Positions 18,189 to 27,079 of a DNA stretch of 64,000 bases are shown here, in pieces; position 1 is the stretch's first letter, and each line of letters begins with the position of its first letter. The stretch comes from Brachybacterium faecium DSM 4810 (GTDB taxonomy: Bacteria > Actinomycetota > Actinomycetes > Actinomycetales > Dermabacteraceae), in the NCBI GenBank assembly GCA_000023405.1, contig CP001643.1, positions 2,356,001 through 2,420,000 of the forward strand. The letters are read 5' to 3'. The notes under the pieces are model-generated. The model made no database searches. It was not told the origin of the DNA and worked only from the letters and a program-made list of their open reading frames with translations. The translations under genes and the position numbers were made by a program.

Positions 18189-19052
18189 ATGACCTCTCCC
18201 GCATCCGACCCGTACCAGCTCGCCCGCGAGGCCGCCGCCGCGATCGCCGACGCCAGCGGCGTCCCCCACCACGACCTCGCCCTCGTGCTCGGCTCGGGAT
18301 GGTCCGGCGCCGCGGACCTGCTCGGCGAGACGGTGTGGCAGGCCGACGCGACCACGATCCCCGGGTTCCGCCCGGCCGCCGTCGCGGGCCACGTGGGCAC
18401 CCTGCGCTCGATCCGGGTGGAGGGAACGGGCGCCCGCGCCCTGGTGCTCGGCGCGCGCACCCACTTCTACGAGGGGGCCGGGGTGGACGCCGTCGTGCAC
18501 GGGGTGCGCACCGCCGCCGCGACCGGCGCCCGCACGATGGTGCTGACCAACGGGTGCGGCGGCATCGACCCCGCCTGGGCTCCCGGCACCCCGGTGCTGA
18601 TCCGCGACCAGATCAACTTCACCGGCGCCACCCCGCTGGTGGGCGCGAACTTCGTGGACCTCACGGACCTGTACACCCCGGCGCTGCGCGAGATCGCGCG
18701 CGACGTCGACGCCACCCTCGACGAGGGCGTGTACATGCAGTTCTCGGGCCCGAGCTACGAGACCCCGGCCGAGGTGCAGATGGCGAAGGCGATGGGGGCG
18801 CACCTGGTGGGCATGTCCACCGCGCTCGAGGCGATCGCCGTCCGCGAGGCGGGGATGGATCTGCTGGGCATCTCCCTGGTGACGAACCTCGCCGCCGGGA
18901 TCAGCGGGGACGCGCTGAGCCACGAGGAGGTGCTCGAGGCGGGGCGTGCAGCCGGGCCGCGCATCTCCCGCCTGCTGGCCGAGACGGTGCGCCGGATCAC
19001 CGACGCCTCGCCCGGGGCTGCGGCGGACGCCGCGACGGACGCGCCCGCATGA
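18189..19052 (+). CDS. punA: Purine-nucleoside phosphorylase (trimeric class)
   Basis: Phosphorolysis of inosine and guanosine to base plus ribose-1-phosphate. 287 residues of the trimeric class: LVLGSGWSG at the phosphate loop, TNGCGGIDPAWAPGTPVLI, FSGPSYETPAEV, MSTALEAIAVREAGM, and SLVTNLAAGI near the base-binding Asn. Start ATG at 18189 is the only sensible start and has a TACCTT box 6 bases upstream. The stop overlaps the phosphomannomutase ATG. Together with deoC, deoA, cdd and the mutase it forms a nucleoside salvage neighbourhood. Confidence 0.95.
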   Translation: MTSPASDPYQLAREAAAAIADASGVPHHDLALVLGSGWSGAADLLGETVWQADATTIPGFRPAAVAGHVGTLRSIRVEGTGARALVLGARTHFYEGAGVDAVVHGVRTAAATGARTMVLTNGCGGIDPAWAPGTPVLIRDQINFTGATPLVGANFVDLTDLYTPALREIARDVDATLDEGVYMQFSGPSYETPAEVQMAKAMGAHLVGMSTALEAIAVREAGMDLLGISLVTNLAAGISGDALSHEEVLEAGRAAGPRISRLLAETVRRITDASPGAAADAATDAPA

Positions 19053-20776
19053 GCGTCGACGCCGCCCTGCGCGCCCGCGCCGAGAGCTGGATCCAGGACG
19101 ATCCCGACCCCTCCACCCGGGAGGAGCTCACCGCGCTGCTGGCCCAGGCGGAGTCCGGCAGCGCCGCCGCGCTCGAGGAGCTCGCCGACGCCTTCGCCGC
19201 GGATCTCGAGTTCGGCACCGCCGGGCTGCGCGGCCGGATGGCGCCCGGCCCGCACCGCATGAACCTCGCGGTGGTCTCCCGCGCCGCCCGCGGGCTCGCC
19301 GACCATCTGCTGCGCGATCTCGAGCTCGACCGACCGCTGGTGGTGATCGGCTACGACGCGCGCCACCGCTCGCAGGACTTCGCGCGACGCTCCGCAGAGA
19401 TCATGAGCGCGGCCGGCTGCCGGGTGCAGCTGCTGGAACGGCCCGGCCCCACTCCCCTGGTGGCCTTCGCCGTCCGGCACCTGGGTGCGGAGGCGGGCAT
19501 CGTGGTGACCGCCTCCCACAACCCGCCGGCCGACAACGGCTACAAGGTCTACCTCGGCGGCCGGGGCGCTGCCCCCGAGGCGCGCGGCGTGCAGATCGTG
19601 CCGCCCTCGGATGCGCAGATCGCCGCACGCATCGCCGCGGTGGGGCCCGTCTCGGCGATCCCGCTGCCGCCCTCCGGCGAAGATCCCGGCATCGAGATGC
19701 TCGGCGAGCAGCTGCGCGAGGACTACCTCGCGGCGATCTGTGCGCTGCCGGATCCGGCAGGGCCGCGCGGGGTGCGGATCGTGCACACCGCGATGCACGG
19801 GGTGGGCACCGAGCCGGCGCTCGCCGCCCTGCACCGCACCGGCTTCGACGAGGTGCACAGCGTGGCGAAGCAGGCCGATCCCGATCCGGACTTCCCCACC
19901 GTCGCGTTCCCGAACCCCGAGGAGCCCGGCGCGATCGATCTCGCGCTCGAGCTGGCCCGCACCGTCGAGGCCGACGTCGTCATCGCCAACGATCCCGACG
20001 CCGACCGCTGCGCCGCGGCGGTGCGGGACCCGCACCAGGACGCGTGGCGGATGCTCACCGGGGACGAGCTGGGGGTGCTGCTGGGCGACCACCTGGTGCG
20101 CCGGCACGGCTATCGCGGGGTGCTGGCCCGCTCGATCGTCTCGAGCCGGTGGCTGGGTCGTCTCGCCGAGGATGCCGGGCTCGAGGCGGCCGCGACGCTG
20201 ACGGGCTTCAAATGGATCGCTCGGGCGCCGGGCCTCGCCTACGGCTACGAGGAGGCGATCGGCTACTGCGTGCTGCCCGAGGCGGTGCGGGACAAGGACG
20301 GCCTCTCCGCGGCGCTCATGGTCGCCGAGATGGCCGCGCACGCGAAGGCGGAGGGGACGACTCTGGTGGGGCGGCTCGACGAGCTGGCCCGTGGGCACGG
20401 CCTGTACGCGACCTCGCAGCTGTCGATCCGGGTCGACGAGCTCGCCGAACGCGATGTGATGATGGCGCGGCTGCGCGCCGCACCGCCCGCCGCGCTCGCG
20501 CAGTCCCCGGTCGCCGTGGTGCAGGACCTCGCCGAGGGGTCGGTGGCGACCACCGGTCTGCCCCCGACCGACGGGATGGTGTTGTCCACCCGCGACGACG
20601 CACGCGTGATCGTGCGCCCCTCAGGCACCGAGCCCAAGCTCAAGTGCTACATCGAGGTGCACGAGGAGGTGCCGGCCGCGGCCGATGACGCCCGGCTCGG
20701 CGAGGTGCGGCGGCGTGCCGCGGCGCAGCTGGAGCGGATCGGCGCGGACATGCGCGGCGCGCTCACCGGCGCCTGA
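19049..20776 (+). CDS. Phosphomannomutase/phosphoglucomutase (PmmB type), possible phosphopentomutase role
   Basis: Alpha-D-phosphohexomutase of 575 residues. The four-domain signature motifs are visible: FGTAGLRG, the active-site phosphoserine in GIVVTASHNPPADNGYK, the metal loop NDPDADRCA, and the C-terminal phosphate-binding RPSGTEPKLK. ATG 19049 overlaps the PNP stop as ATGA. Being coupled to PNP, it may isomerise ribose-1-phosphate to ribose-5-phosphate (phosphopentomutase activity) rather than act only on mannose phosphates; this is inference from context, and Mycobacterium has the same deoD-pmmB pair. It is convergent with deoC. Confidence 0.92.
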   Translation: MSVDAALRARAESWIQDDPDPSTREELTALLAQAESGSAAALEELADAFAADLEFGTAGLRGRMAPGPHRMNLAVVSRAARGLADHLLRDLELDRPLVVIGYDARHRSQDFARRSAEIMSAAGCRVQLLERPGPTPLVAFAVRHLGAEAGIVVTASHNPPADNGYKVYLGGRGAAPEARGVQIVPPSDAQIAARIAAVGPVSAIPLPPSGEDPGIEMLGEQLREDYLAAICALPDPAGPRGVRIVHTAMHGVGTEPALAALHRTGFDEVHSVAKQADPDPDFPTVAFPNPEEPGAIDLALELARTVEADVVIANDPDADRCAAAVRDPHQDAWRMLTGDELGVLLGDHLVRRHGYRGVLARSIVSSRWLGRLAEDAGLEAAATLTGFKWIARAPGLAYGYEEAIGYCVLPEAVRDKDGLSAALMVAEMAAHAKAEGTTLVGRLDELARGHGLYATSQLSIRVDELAERDVMMARLRAAPPAALAQSPVAVVQDLAEGSVATTGLPPTDGMVLSTRDDARVIVRPSGTEPKLKCYIEVHEEVPAAADDARLGEVRRRAAAQLERIGADMRGALTGA

Positions 20777-20856
20777 TCCGGCCGCTGCCGCGCCGGCGGC
20801 GAGCGGCCCCCGACCAGGAGGCGCTGCCGCCGGCCGGCGACTGCCGGGAGCGGCGG

Positions 20857-21522
20857 TCAGTACCCGCTGCCGGTCCCGCCTTCGAGGATCGCCCGCGAGG
20901 AGGACAGGCCCAGCCGGCTGGCGCCCGCGGCGACCATCGCCTCGGCCGCCTCGCGGGTGCGGATACCGCCGGAGGCCTTGACGCCCAGACGGTCGCCGAC
21001 GGTGCGGCGCATGAGCTGCACGGCATGCTCGGTGGCGCCCCCGGCGGGGTGGAAGCCGGTGGAGGTCTTCACGAAGTCGGCCCCGGCCCGCTCGGCCGCC
21101 TCGCACACGGCGACGATCTGCGCATCGTCCAGTGCGGCGGATTCGATGATCACCTTGAGCACGACCGGGGCGGGCGCCGCCTCGCGCACGGCGCGGATCT
21201 CCGCCTCGACGCCGGAGACGTCACCGGCACGGGCCAGGCCCACGTTGAGGACCATGTCGATCTCGTCGGCCCCCTTGGACACGGAGTCGGCGGCCTCGGC
21301 GGCCTTGATCGAGGAGGCGTGCTGGCCCGAGGGGAAGCCGCACACCGTGGCCACCTTCACGGTGGTCCGCACGGGGAGCATCGAGGGCGAGACGCACACG
21401 GAGTAGGTGCCCAGAGCCTCCGCCTCGCGAAGCAGCGCGGTGACATCCTCCGCGGTGGCCTCGGGCTTGAGCAGGGTGTGGTCGATGAGGGCGGCGAGCG
21501 CCGCGGTGTCCAGAGAAGTCAT
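20857..21522 (-). CDS. deoC: Deoxyribose-phosphate aldolase DeoC
   Basis: Cleaves 2-deoxyribose-5-phosphate to glyceraldehyde-3-phosphate and acetaldehyde in deoxynucleoside catabolism. 221 residues, class I aldolase. Motifs: [12 protein letters not shown] at the N-terminus, [10 protein letters not shown], the Schiff-base lysine in [16 protein letters not shown], and [14 protein letters not shown] with the second active-site lysine. Start ATG at 21522 is preceded by GGGAAGA; the longer upstream frame is low-complexity and rejected. It completes the pathway begun by DeoA (deoxyribose-1-phosphate), although it is not in the same operon. Confidence 0.96.
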   Translation of the reverse strand: MTSLDTAALAALIDHTLLKPEATAEDVTALLREAEALGTYSVCVSPSMLPVRTTVKVATVCGFPSGQHASSIKAAEAADSVSKGADEIDMVLNVGLARAGDVSGVEAEIRAVREAAPAPVVLKVIIESAALDDAQIVAVCEAAERAGADFVKTSTGFHPAGGATEHAVQLMRRTVGDRLGVKASGGIRTREAAEAMVAAGASRLGLSSSRAILEGGTGSGY

Positions 21523-21714
21523 GGGCTGATCTTCCCACGATGCACCCCGGCGGCCCCACCCCTGCGCTCGTGCGATAGGTTTCGCGCATCGGTGCAGTGC
21601 GGGGCCTCGGGCGCGCGGAGCGGCCTGCATCCCGCTCCTCCTGCCGCGGGCCCGTCGACGACGACGCCCGCGCCCCTCTGGCCCACCGTCCCCACCTCAC
21701 GAAAGGTCCCGCCC

Positions 21715-22725
21715 ATGCGTTCCCTGGAGATCCACGGCGTCGACGATCTGCGCGTCGTCGAGCGCGCCCAGCCCGAGCCCGGACCCGGCGAGGTGCAGAT
21801 CGCCGTCGAGTGGGGCGGCATCTGCGGCTCCGACCTCGCGTACTGGCGCCACGGCGTCTCCGGCACCGCGACGATGCGCCACCCCTTCGTGCTCGGGCAC
21901 GAGGTCTCCGGCCGCGTCAGCGCGCTCGGCCCGGGGGTGGACGGGTTCGCGGTGGGGCTTCCCGTGACGGTGCATCCCGCCCGCACGTCCGGCCCGCTGC
22001 CGGAGCGGCTGGCCGGGCGGGACAACCTCCACCCGGACCTGACCTACCTGGGCTCCGCCGCCCGCGACCCGCACACCGACGGCGGCTTCGCGGAGCGGAT
22101 CACGGTGCGCGCCGAGCAGGTGGTCCCGCTGCCCGACGGACTGGACACCCGCCGCGCCGTGCTCGCCGAACCGCTCGGGGTCGCGATCCATGCCGTGCAC
22201 CGCGCCGGGGACGTGACCGGGGCGCACGTGCTCGTCAGCGGCTGCGGGCCCGTGGGGCTGCTCACGATCCTCGCGGTGCGTGCGGCCGGTGCCGCGCGCG
22301 TCAGCGCCGTGGACCTCTCCCCGCTCGCGCGGGAGCGGGCGCTCGCGCTCGGGGCGGACGTCGCCCTCGACGCAGCGGAGCAGCTCGGGCAGGACGTCAC
22401 CGTCGCCTTCGAGGCCTCCGGCGCCCCGGCCTCCCTCGAGGCGATCCTGCGCGTGGTCGCCCGCGCCGCCGTGGTGGTCCAGGCGGGCAACCTGCCGCCG
22501 GCCCCGGTCTCCGTCGCCCTGGGCCCGATCGTCTCCAAGGAGATCGACTACCGCGGCACCTACCGCTTCGTGAGCGAGATCGAGGAGGCGGTCGAGCTGC
22601 TCGCCCGCTCCGAGCTCGCCGAGGGCGTCATCTCGCACGAGCTGGATCTCGCCGATGCCGGTGCCGCGTTCACCACCGCCGCCACGGATCCGCACAGCAG
22701 CAAGGTGGTGCTGCGCCTGGAGTGA
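21715..22725 (+). CDS. Medium-chain zinc alcohol dehydrogenase, L-idonate 5-dehydrogenase-like, lacking the structural zinc cysteines
   Basis: NAD(P)-dependent polyol or sugar-acid dehydrogenase of 336 residues. The catalytic zinc ligands are present (ICGSD near Cys39, FVLGHEVSG with the His-Glu pair) and the cofactor loop is VLVSGCGPVGLLTIL. The stretch after VTVHPARTSG, where most relatives have four Cys binding a structural zinc, contains no Cys. The best family fit is L-idonate 5-dehydrogenase or sorbitol-type enzymes; substrate unknown. GAAAGG lies 8 bases before ATG 21715. No obvious partner genes nearby, so it is probably monocistronic. Confidence 0.88.
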   Translation: MRSLEIHGVDDLRVVERAQPEPGPGEVQIAVEWGGICGSDLAYWRHGVSGTATMRHPFVLGHEVSGRVSALGPGVDGFAVGLPVTVHPARTSGPLPERLAGRDNLHPDLTYLGSAARDPHTDGGFAERITVRAEQVVPLPDGLDTRRAVLAEPLGVAIHAVHRAGDVTGAHVLVSGCGPVGLLTILAVRAAGAARVSAVDLSPLARERALALGADVALDAAEQLGQDVTVAFEASGAPASLEAILRVVARAAVVVQAGNLPPAPVSVALGPIVSKEIDYRGTYRFVSEIEEAVELLARSELAEGVISHELDLADAGAAFTTAATDPHSSKVVLRLE

Positions 22726-22754
22726 GCCCGTGCGGCCACCGCCGGCGGACGGCA

Positions 22755-22760
22755 TAGACT
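22755..22760 (+). promoter_or_regulatory. -10 box of a likely leaderless kinase-Nudix promoter
   Basis: TAGACT, 8 bases before GTG 22769 and only 2 bases before an upstream ATG at 22763, so the GTG is the better start. Confidence 0.45.
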
Positions 22761-22768
22761 CGATGCCC

Positions 22769-23827
22769 GTGACCGCGTCCCGCAGCCCGAACCCTCGCCG
22801 CATCGTCCTGCTCGCCGGCCCCTCCGGCAGCGGGAAGGGCGAGCTGTCACGACGCTCCGGGCTGCCGGTGCTCCCGCTGGACGAGTTCTACCGGGATCAC
22901 GACGCCCCCGGGCTCCCGCGCCGCTACGGCATCGTCGACTGGGACGACCCGTCCTCGTGGGACGCCGGAGCCGCGCTCGAGGCGCTCACCTCCCTCGCCC
23001 ACGACGGCAGCGCCGAGGTGCCCGTGTACTCGATCGCCGAGTCGCGCCGCCTCGGCACCGGCCGGCTCGATGCCGGGGAAGCGCCCCTGGTCATCGCCGA
23101 GGGGATCTTCGCCGCCGAGCTCATCGCTCCGCTGACCGCCGCGGGGCTGCTCGCGGAGGCGCTGGTGCTGCGTCGGCCGGCGCCGGTGGTGTTCGCGCTG
23201 CGTCTCGCACGAGATCTGCGCGAGCATCGCAAGCCCCCGCTGACGCTGCTGCGGCGCGGCTGGTCGCTGGCCCGGGCTCAGGCGGCCGACGTCACGCGCT
23301 GGCAGGCGGCGGGGATGCGCCCCACCGGCCTCCACCAGGGCACCAGATGGCTGCAGCGGCTCGCCGGCAGCGCGGAGGCCGAGCAGCACCATCACCACGC
23401 CCCCGCGCGCCTCCCCGTCCTGGAGATCACCGCGGTGTGCTTCCTGCGGGACGGCGCCCAGGGCACCGAGGTGCTCGCGGTCCGCAAGCGCGGCACCGGC
23501 TCATACATGCAGGTCGGCGGGAAGCTGGAGCCGGGAGAGTCCGCGCGGGATGCCGCGGTGCGAGAGGTCGGGGAGGAGCTCGGAGTGAGCCTCGACCCTG
23601 CGGAGCTCGCGCCGCTGGGCGAATTCGAGGCGGTCGCCGCGAACGAGCCGGGCACCATGGTCCGCTCGACGGTCTGGACCACGGGCACGCCCCTGCCCGA
23701 CCCGCTCGAGGTGCGTGCGGAGCTCGCCGACCACCGCTGGGTGCGGCTCGACCATCCGGGCTCCGGGGCGCGGCTCGCACCGCTCATGGTCCAGCACATC
23801 CTGCCGGCCCTGCGCGACCGCCGCTGA
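22769..23827 (+). CDS. P-loop (uridine kinase-like) protein fused to a Nudix hydrolase domain
   Basis: Two domains in one continuous 352-residue frame. Residues 1-200 form a P-loop kinase with GPSGSGKGEL (17-26) and the uridine-kinase-like LPLDEFYRD and WDDPSSWD motifs plus VIAEGIFAAE. A linker with four consecutive His (QHHHHAP, about residues 207-213) leads to a Nudix hydrolase whose box (251-273, starting GKLEPGESARD and ending REVGEELGV) is complete with all catalytic Glu residues. The first part probably phosphorylates a nucleoside or related alcohol; the second hydrolyses a nucleoside diphosphate derivative. The true substrates are not inferable. The start choice GTG 22769 follows from the TAGACT box. 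Confidence 0.85.
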   Translation: MTASRSPNPRRIVLLAGPSGSGKGELSRRSGLPVLPLDEFYRDHDAPGLPRRYGIVDWDDPSSWDAGAALEALTSLAHDGSAEVPVYSIAESRRLGTGRLDAGEAPLVIAEGIFAAELIAPLTAAGLLAEALVLRRPAPVVFALRLARDLREHRKPPLTLLRRGWSLARAQAADVTRWQAAGMRPTGLHQGTRWLQRLAGSAEAEQHHHHAPARLPVLEITAVCFLRDGAQGTEVLAVRKRGTGSYMQVGGKLEPGESARDAAVREVGEELGVSLDPAELAPLGEFEAVAANEPGTMVRSTVWTTGTPLPDPLEVRAELADHRWVRLDHPGSGARLAPLMVQHILPALRDRR

Positions 23828-23867
23828 TCCGTCGGTGCCCCTCGTCCCGCCCGCAGCGGCGGCGCGC

Positions 23868-25181
23868 TCAGACGATGCGGTCCAGCACGATCCGTCGCTC
23901 AGGGGCCGCCGTGCCCGGTGCGGCGAGGCTCCAGGATCCGTCGATCGCCTCGAGCGCGCGGGCGATGCGGCCGGGGGTGTCGGTGTGCAGCCGGGCGAGC
24001 ACGTCCCCGGCACGTACGGTGTCTCCCACGTGTGCGGCGATCTCGACGCCGGCGGCGGCCTGCACGGCCTCCCCCGGGCGGGAGCGTCCGGCGCCGAGCC
24101 GCCACGCCGCGACCCCCACGCCCATCGCATCGAGCCCGGTGACGACGCCGTCCTGCGCGGCACGGACCTCCTCGACGTGCTGTGCGACCGGCAGGGGCGC
24201 GTCCACGTCGCCGCCCTGCGCGGAGATCATCGCGCGCCAGGTGTCCATCGCCCGCCCGTCGGCGAGCGCGGCCGCGACGTCGGCGTCGTGCACCCCGGCC
24301 GCCTCGAGCATCTCGCGGGCCAGGGCGCAGGTCAGCTCGACCACGTCGGCCGGACCGCCGCCGGCGAGCACCTCGAGGGACTCGCGCACCTCGAGGCTGT
24401 TGCCGGCGGTGCGGCCCAGCGGTGCGGACATGTCGGTGAGCAGGGCGACGGTGCGCGTCCCGGCGTCGGTGCCGAGCTCGACCATCGTGCGGGCGAGCTC
24501 GCGGGCGTCGGCCTCGTCCTTCATGAACGCCCCGGCGCCGGTCTTCACGTCGAGGGTCAGCGCGGCAGTGCCCTCGGCGATCTTCTTCGACATGATCGAG
24601 GAGGCGATCAGCGGGATCGCCTCGACGGTGCCGGTGACGTCGCGCAGCGCATAGAGCTTCTTGTCCGCCGGGGCGAGACCGGAGCCGGCCGCGCAGATCA
24701 CCGCGCCCACGCTCTCGAGCTGCGCCATCATCTCGTCGTTGGTCAGTGCGGCGCGCCAGCCGGGGATGGCCTCGAGCTTGTCGAGGGTGCCCCCGGTGTG
24801 TCCCAGGCCGCGGCCGGACAGCTGCGGCACCGCCACGCCGAAGGAGGCGACCAGCGGGGCCAGCGGCAGGGTGATCTTGTCCCCCACCCCGCCGGTGGAG
24901 TGCTTGTCGGTGGTGGGCTTGGAGAGGGCGGAGAAGTCCATCCGCTCGCCGGTGTCGATCATCGCGCTCGTCCAACGGGCGATCTCGGGGCGCTCCATGC
25001 CGCGCAGGAAGATCGCCATGGCGAGGGCGGCCATCTGCTCCTCGGCGACGACGCCGCGGGTGTAGGCGTCGATCACCCAGTCGATCTGGCCGCCCTCGAG
25101 ACGGCCCCCGTCGCGCTTGGTGCGGATCACGTCGACGACGTCGAAGGGCTCGACGGCGGGGTCTGCGGTGGCGTCGGTCAT
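23868..25181 (-). CDS. deoA: Thymidine phosphorylase DeoA
   Basis: Phosphorolysis of thymidine/deoxyuridine (pyrimidine nucleosides) to base and deoxyribose-1-phosphate. 437 residues, standard length. Motifs: FDVVDVIRTKRDGG, the phosphate/substrate segment KPTTDKHSTGGVGDK, LSGRGLGHTGGTLDKLEAIP (glycosyltransferase family 3 signature), and MSKKIAEGTAALTLDVKTG. Start ATG at 25181 has GAGGAG seven bases upstream. It is the last gene of a six-gene minus-strand unit: BMP lipoprotein, ATPase, two permeases, cdd, deoA, so imported pyrimidine nucleosides are deaminated and then cleaved. Confidence 0.96.
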   Translation of the reverse strand: MTDATADPAVEPFDVVDVIRTKRDGGRLEGGQIDWVIDAYTRGVVAEEQMAALAMAIFLRGMERPEIARWTSAMIDTGERMDFSALSKPTTDKHSTGGVGDKITLPLAPLVASFGVAVPQLSGRGLGHTGGTLDKLEAIPGWRAALTNDEMMAQLESVGAVICAAGSGLAPADKKLYALRDVTGTVEAIPLIASSIMSKKIAEGTAALTLDVKTGAGAFMKDEADARELARTMVELGTDAGTRTVALLTDMSAPLGRTAGNSLEVRESLEVLAGGGPADVVELTCALAREMLEAAGVHDADVAAALADGRAMDTWRAMISAQGGDVDAPLPVAQHVEEVRAAQDGVVTGLDAMGVGVAAWRLGAGRSRPGEAVQAAAGVEIAAHVGDTVRAGDVLARLHTDTPGRIARALEAIDGSWSLAAPGTAAPERRIVLDRIV

Positions 25182-25275
25182 GGAGAGCTCCTCAGGGGTG
25201 GGACGGCCCCGCCGCGGTCCTCGCGGCGCGGCGGCCGCAGGGCGAGAGGGCGGAAGGACGACAGGGCGGATGAGG

Positions 25276-25731
25276 TCAGGGGCGGAGGTCTGCGGGGCCG
25301 AACGCCTGCGGCAGCACGGCGTCCATGCTCCGCGGGCCCTCGGGGGTGAGGACCACGAGGTCCGGGGCGGCATGCTCGGAGAGCAGCTGGCGGCAGCGGC
25401 CGCAGGGCATGACCACGGCGCGCTCCTCACGGCCCAGCTGCTCGTCGCCGCCCACGCACACGAAGCGGCGCAGCTTCCCGCCGCCGCCGGCGATCAGCTC
25501 GCTGATCATCCCGCACTCGGCGCAGAGGGTGACGCCGTAGCCGGCGTTCTCCACGTTGCAGCCGCGCACCAGGCGGCCGTCCTCGGTGAGGCCCGCCGCC
25601 CCGACGCGGAAGCGCGAGTAGGGGGTGTAGGCGCGTTCGGCGATCTCGCGGGCGGCGGCGAGCAGCGGCGCGAACTCGGGCTCGGCCTCGGCCGCACGAG
25701 CGCGGGGCGGGAGGGATGCACTGGTGCTCAT
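25276..25731 (-). CDS. cdd: Cytidine deaminase
   Basis: Zinc enzyme converting (deoxy)cytidine to (deoxy)uridine. 151 residues with YTPYSRFRVGAAG, GCNVENAGYG, the catalytic CAECGMISEL (Cys ligand and proton-shuttle Glu), and PCGRCRQLL with the other two zinc Cys, so it is the three-Cys tetrameric type. Start ATG at 25731 has only a weak ribosome binding site; it is reached from the permease by a six-codon bridging ORF (25728-25748) overlapping both genes by 4 bases. Confidence 0.96.
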   Translation of the reverse strand: MSTSASLPPRARAAEAEPEFAPLLAAAREIAERAYTPYSRFRVGAAGLTEDGRLVRGCNVENAGYGVTLCAECGMISELIAGGGGKLRRFVCVGGDEQLGREERAVVMPCGRCRQLLSEHAAPDLVVLTPEGPRSMDAVLPQAFGPADLRP

Positions 25732-25748
25732 GCCGCCGATGCTCTCAC
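25728..25748 (-). other. Bridging micro-ORF between permease 2 and cdd
   Basis: GTG overlapping the permease stop (GTGA), six codons reading MRASAA, and a TGA overlapping the cdd ATG (ATGA). It would let a ribosome that terminates on the permease reinitiate twice and reach cdd. Translation is unproven. Confidence 0.4.
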
Positions 25749-27079
25749 TGCTTGATGTACGGCTGGCCGTCGGCGGCCGGCACCCGCACCCGGCCCACCA
25801 CTCCGGCCACCGCGAACAGCGCGACGATGTACGGGAGCATCAGCAGGAAGTCGCCCGGGATCGACACCCCGCCCTCGGAGGCCGTCATCGTGCCCAGACG
25901 CAGCTGCAGCGAATCCGCGAAGGCGAAGGTGAGCGCCGCCAGCAGCGCGCCGACGGGGTGGTAGCGGCCCAGGATCATCGCGGCCAGAGCGATGTAGCCC
26001 TTGCCGGCGGACATCTCCTCGCCGAAGGCGACACCGGTGCCGATGGTGAGCGTCGCGCCGCCCAGCCCGGCCACGGCCGAGCCCAGCAGGACGTTCTTCC
26101 AGCGGGTGAGGTTCACGGCGATGCCGACGGTGTCGGCGGCCTTGGGATGCTCGCCCACGGCGCGCACGCGCAGGCCCCAGCGGGTGCGGAACAGGGCCAC
26201 CGTGAGGCCGGCGACGATGATCCACATCAGGTACACGAGGATGTTCTGCTCGAACAGCATCCGCCCGATCACGGGGATGTCCGCCAGCAGCGGGATCCGC
26301 AGCGTGGGCAGCCGCATCGGCGAGTTGAACACCCCGGGGTTGTCCCGCATCACGGTGCCGAAGAAGAACGAGGTGACGCCGATGGCGAGCACGTTGAGCA
26401 CCACGCCGACGATGATCTGCTGGACGTGGTAGCCGACGGCGAACAGGGCGAGCAGCGCGCCCATCACCATCGCCATGAACGGCGCGCTGAGCAGGCCGAT
26501 CCACACGTTGCCGGCGAGCGACCCGATGAGCGTCGCGCCGAAGGCGCCGAACAGCAGCTGCCCCTCGATGGCGATGTTGATGACGCCGGCCCGCTCCGAG
26601 AGCACCCCGGACAGGGCTCCGAAGGCGAGGGGGACGGCGAGCACGATCGTGGCCTGCAGCAGGGTGGTCACATCGAGGGTGCGCTGGGAGATCACCCAGG
26701 TCATGAACGTGAGGACCCAGGCCACCGCGAACACGATGAGCAGTGCCAGGCGCAGCCTCGCCGGGGGCCGGGCGCTGCGGTGCTGCAGCACCCACAGCCC
26801 TGCCGAGGCGAGCAGCGCGAGGAGCGCGAACCCGATCGCCCCGCCCATGGAGGGCAGCGTCACCCGCTCGGGCACGATGCCGAAGGGGTTCAGGTCGCTC
26901 TCGCGGGCAAGCACGTAGACGGACTCCACGCCGGGGATGCCGCGCAGTCCGAAGAGGACCAGCGCGAGCAGGCCCAGCACGGTGGTGGTGACGGGCAGGT
27001 GCCACCAGTTCGCGGGGCGGGAATCCTCGAAGGTCTGCTCCACGGCGGAGTCGTCCACGACGACTGGTGTCGTGCTCAT
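25745..27079 (-). CDS. BMP-type nucleoside ABC transporter permease 2 (YufQ/NupQ-like)
   Basis: Inner-membrane permease of 444 residues, BPD_transp_2 family. After two N-terminal TMs the core begins with TTLLQATIVLAVPLAFGALSG; the next segment, GVLSERAGVINIAIEGQLLF, is the hallmark of this permease family, and the coupling helix region GLRVRAVGEHPKAADTVGI follows. About ten TMs. ATG 27079 overlaps the stop of permease 1 as ATGA, so the two permeases are made together and presumably form a heterodimer. The C-terminus is reached 14 bp before cdd. Confidence 0.93.
   Translation of the reverse strand: MSTTPVVVDDSAVEQTFEDSRPANWWHLPVTTTVLGLLALVLFGLRGIPGVESVYVLARESDLNPFGIVPERVTLPSMGGAIGFALLALLASAGLWVLQHRSARPPARLRLALLIVFAVAWVLTFMTWVISQRTLDVTTLLQATIVLAVPLAFGALSGVLSERAGVINIAIEGQLLFGAFGATLIGSLAGNVWIGLLSAPFMAMVMGALLALFAVGYHVQQIIVGVVLNVLAIGVTSFFFGTVMRDNPGVFNSPMRLPTLRIPLLADIPVIGRMLFEQNILVYLMWIIVAGLTVALFRTRWGLRVRAVGEHPKAADTVGIAVNLTRWKNVLLGSAVAGLGGATLTIGTGVAFGEEMSAGKGYIALAAMILGRYHPVGALLAALTFAFADSLQLRLGTMTASEGGVSIPGDFLLMLPYIVALFAVAGVVGRVRVPAADGQPYIKQ

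Noticed and set aside
20777-20856. Terminator in the convergent gap between phosphomannomutase and deoC
   Set aside because: GC-rich with overlapping short complementarities, but no single convincing stem.
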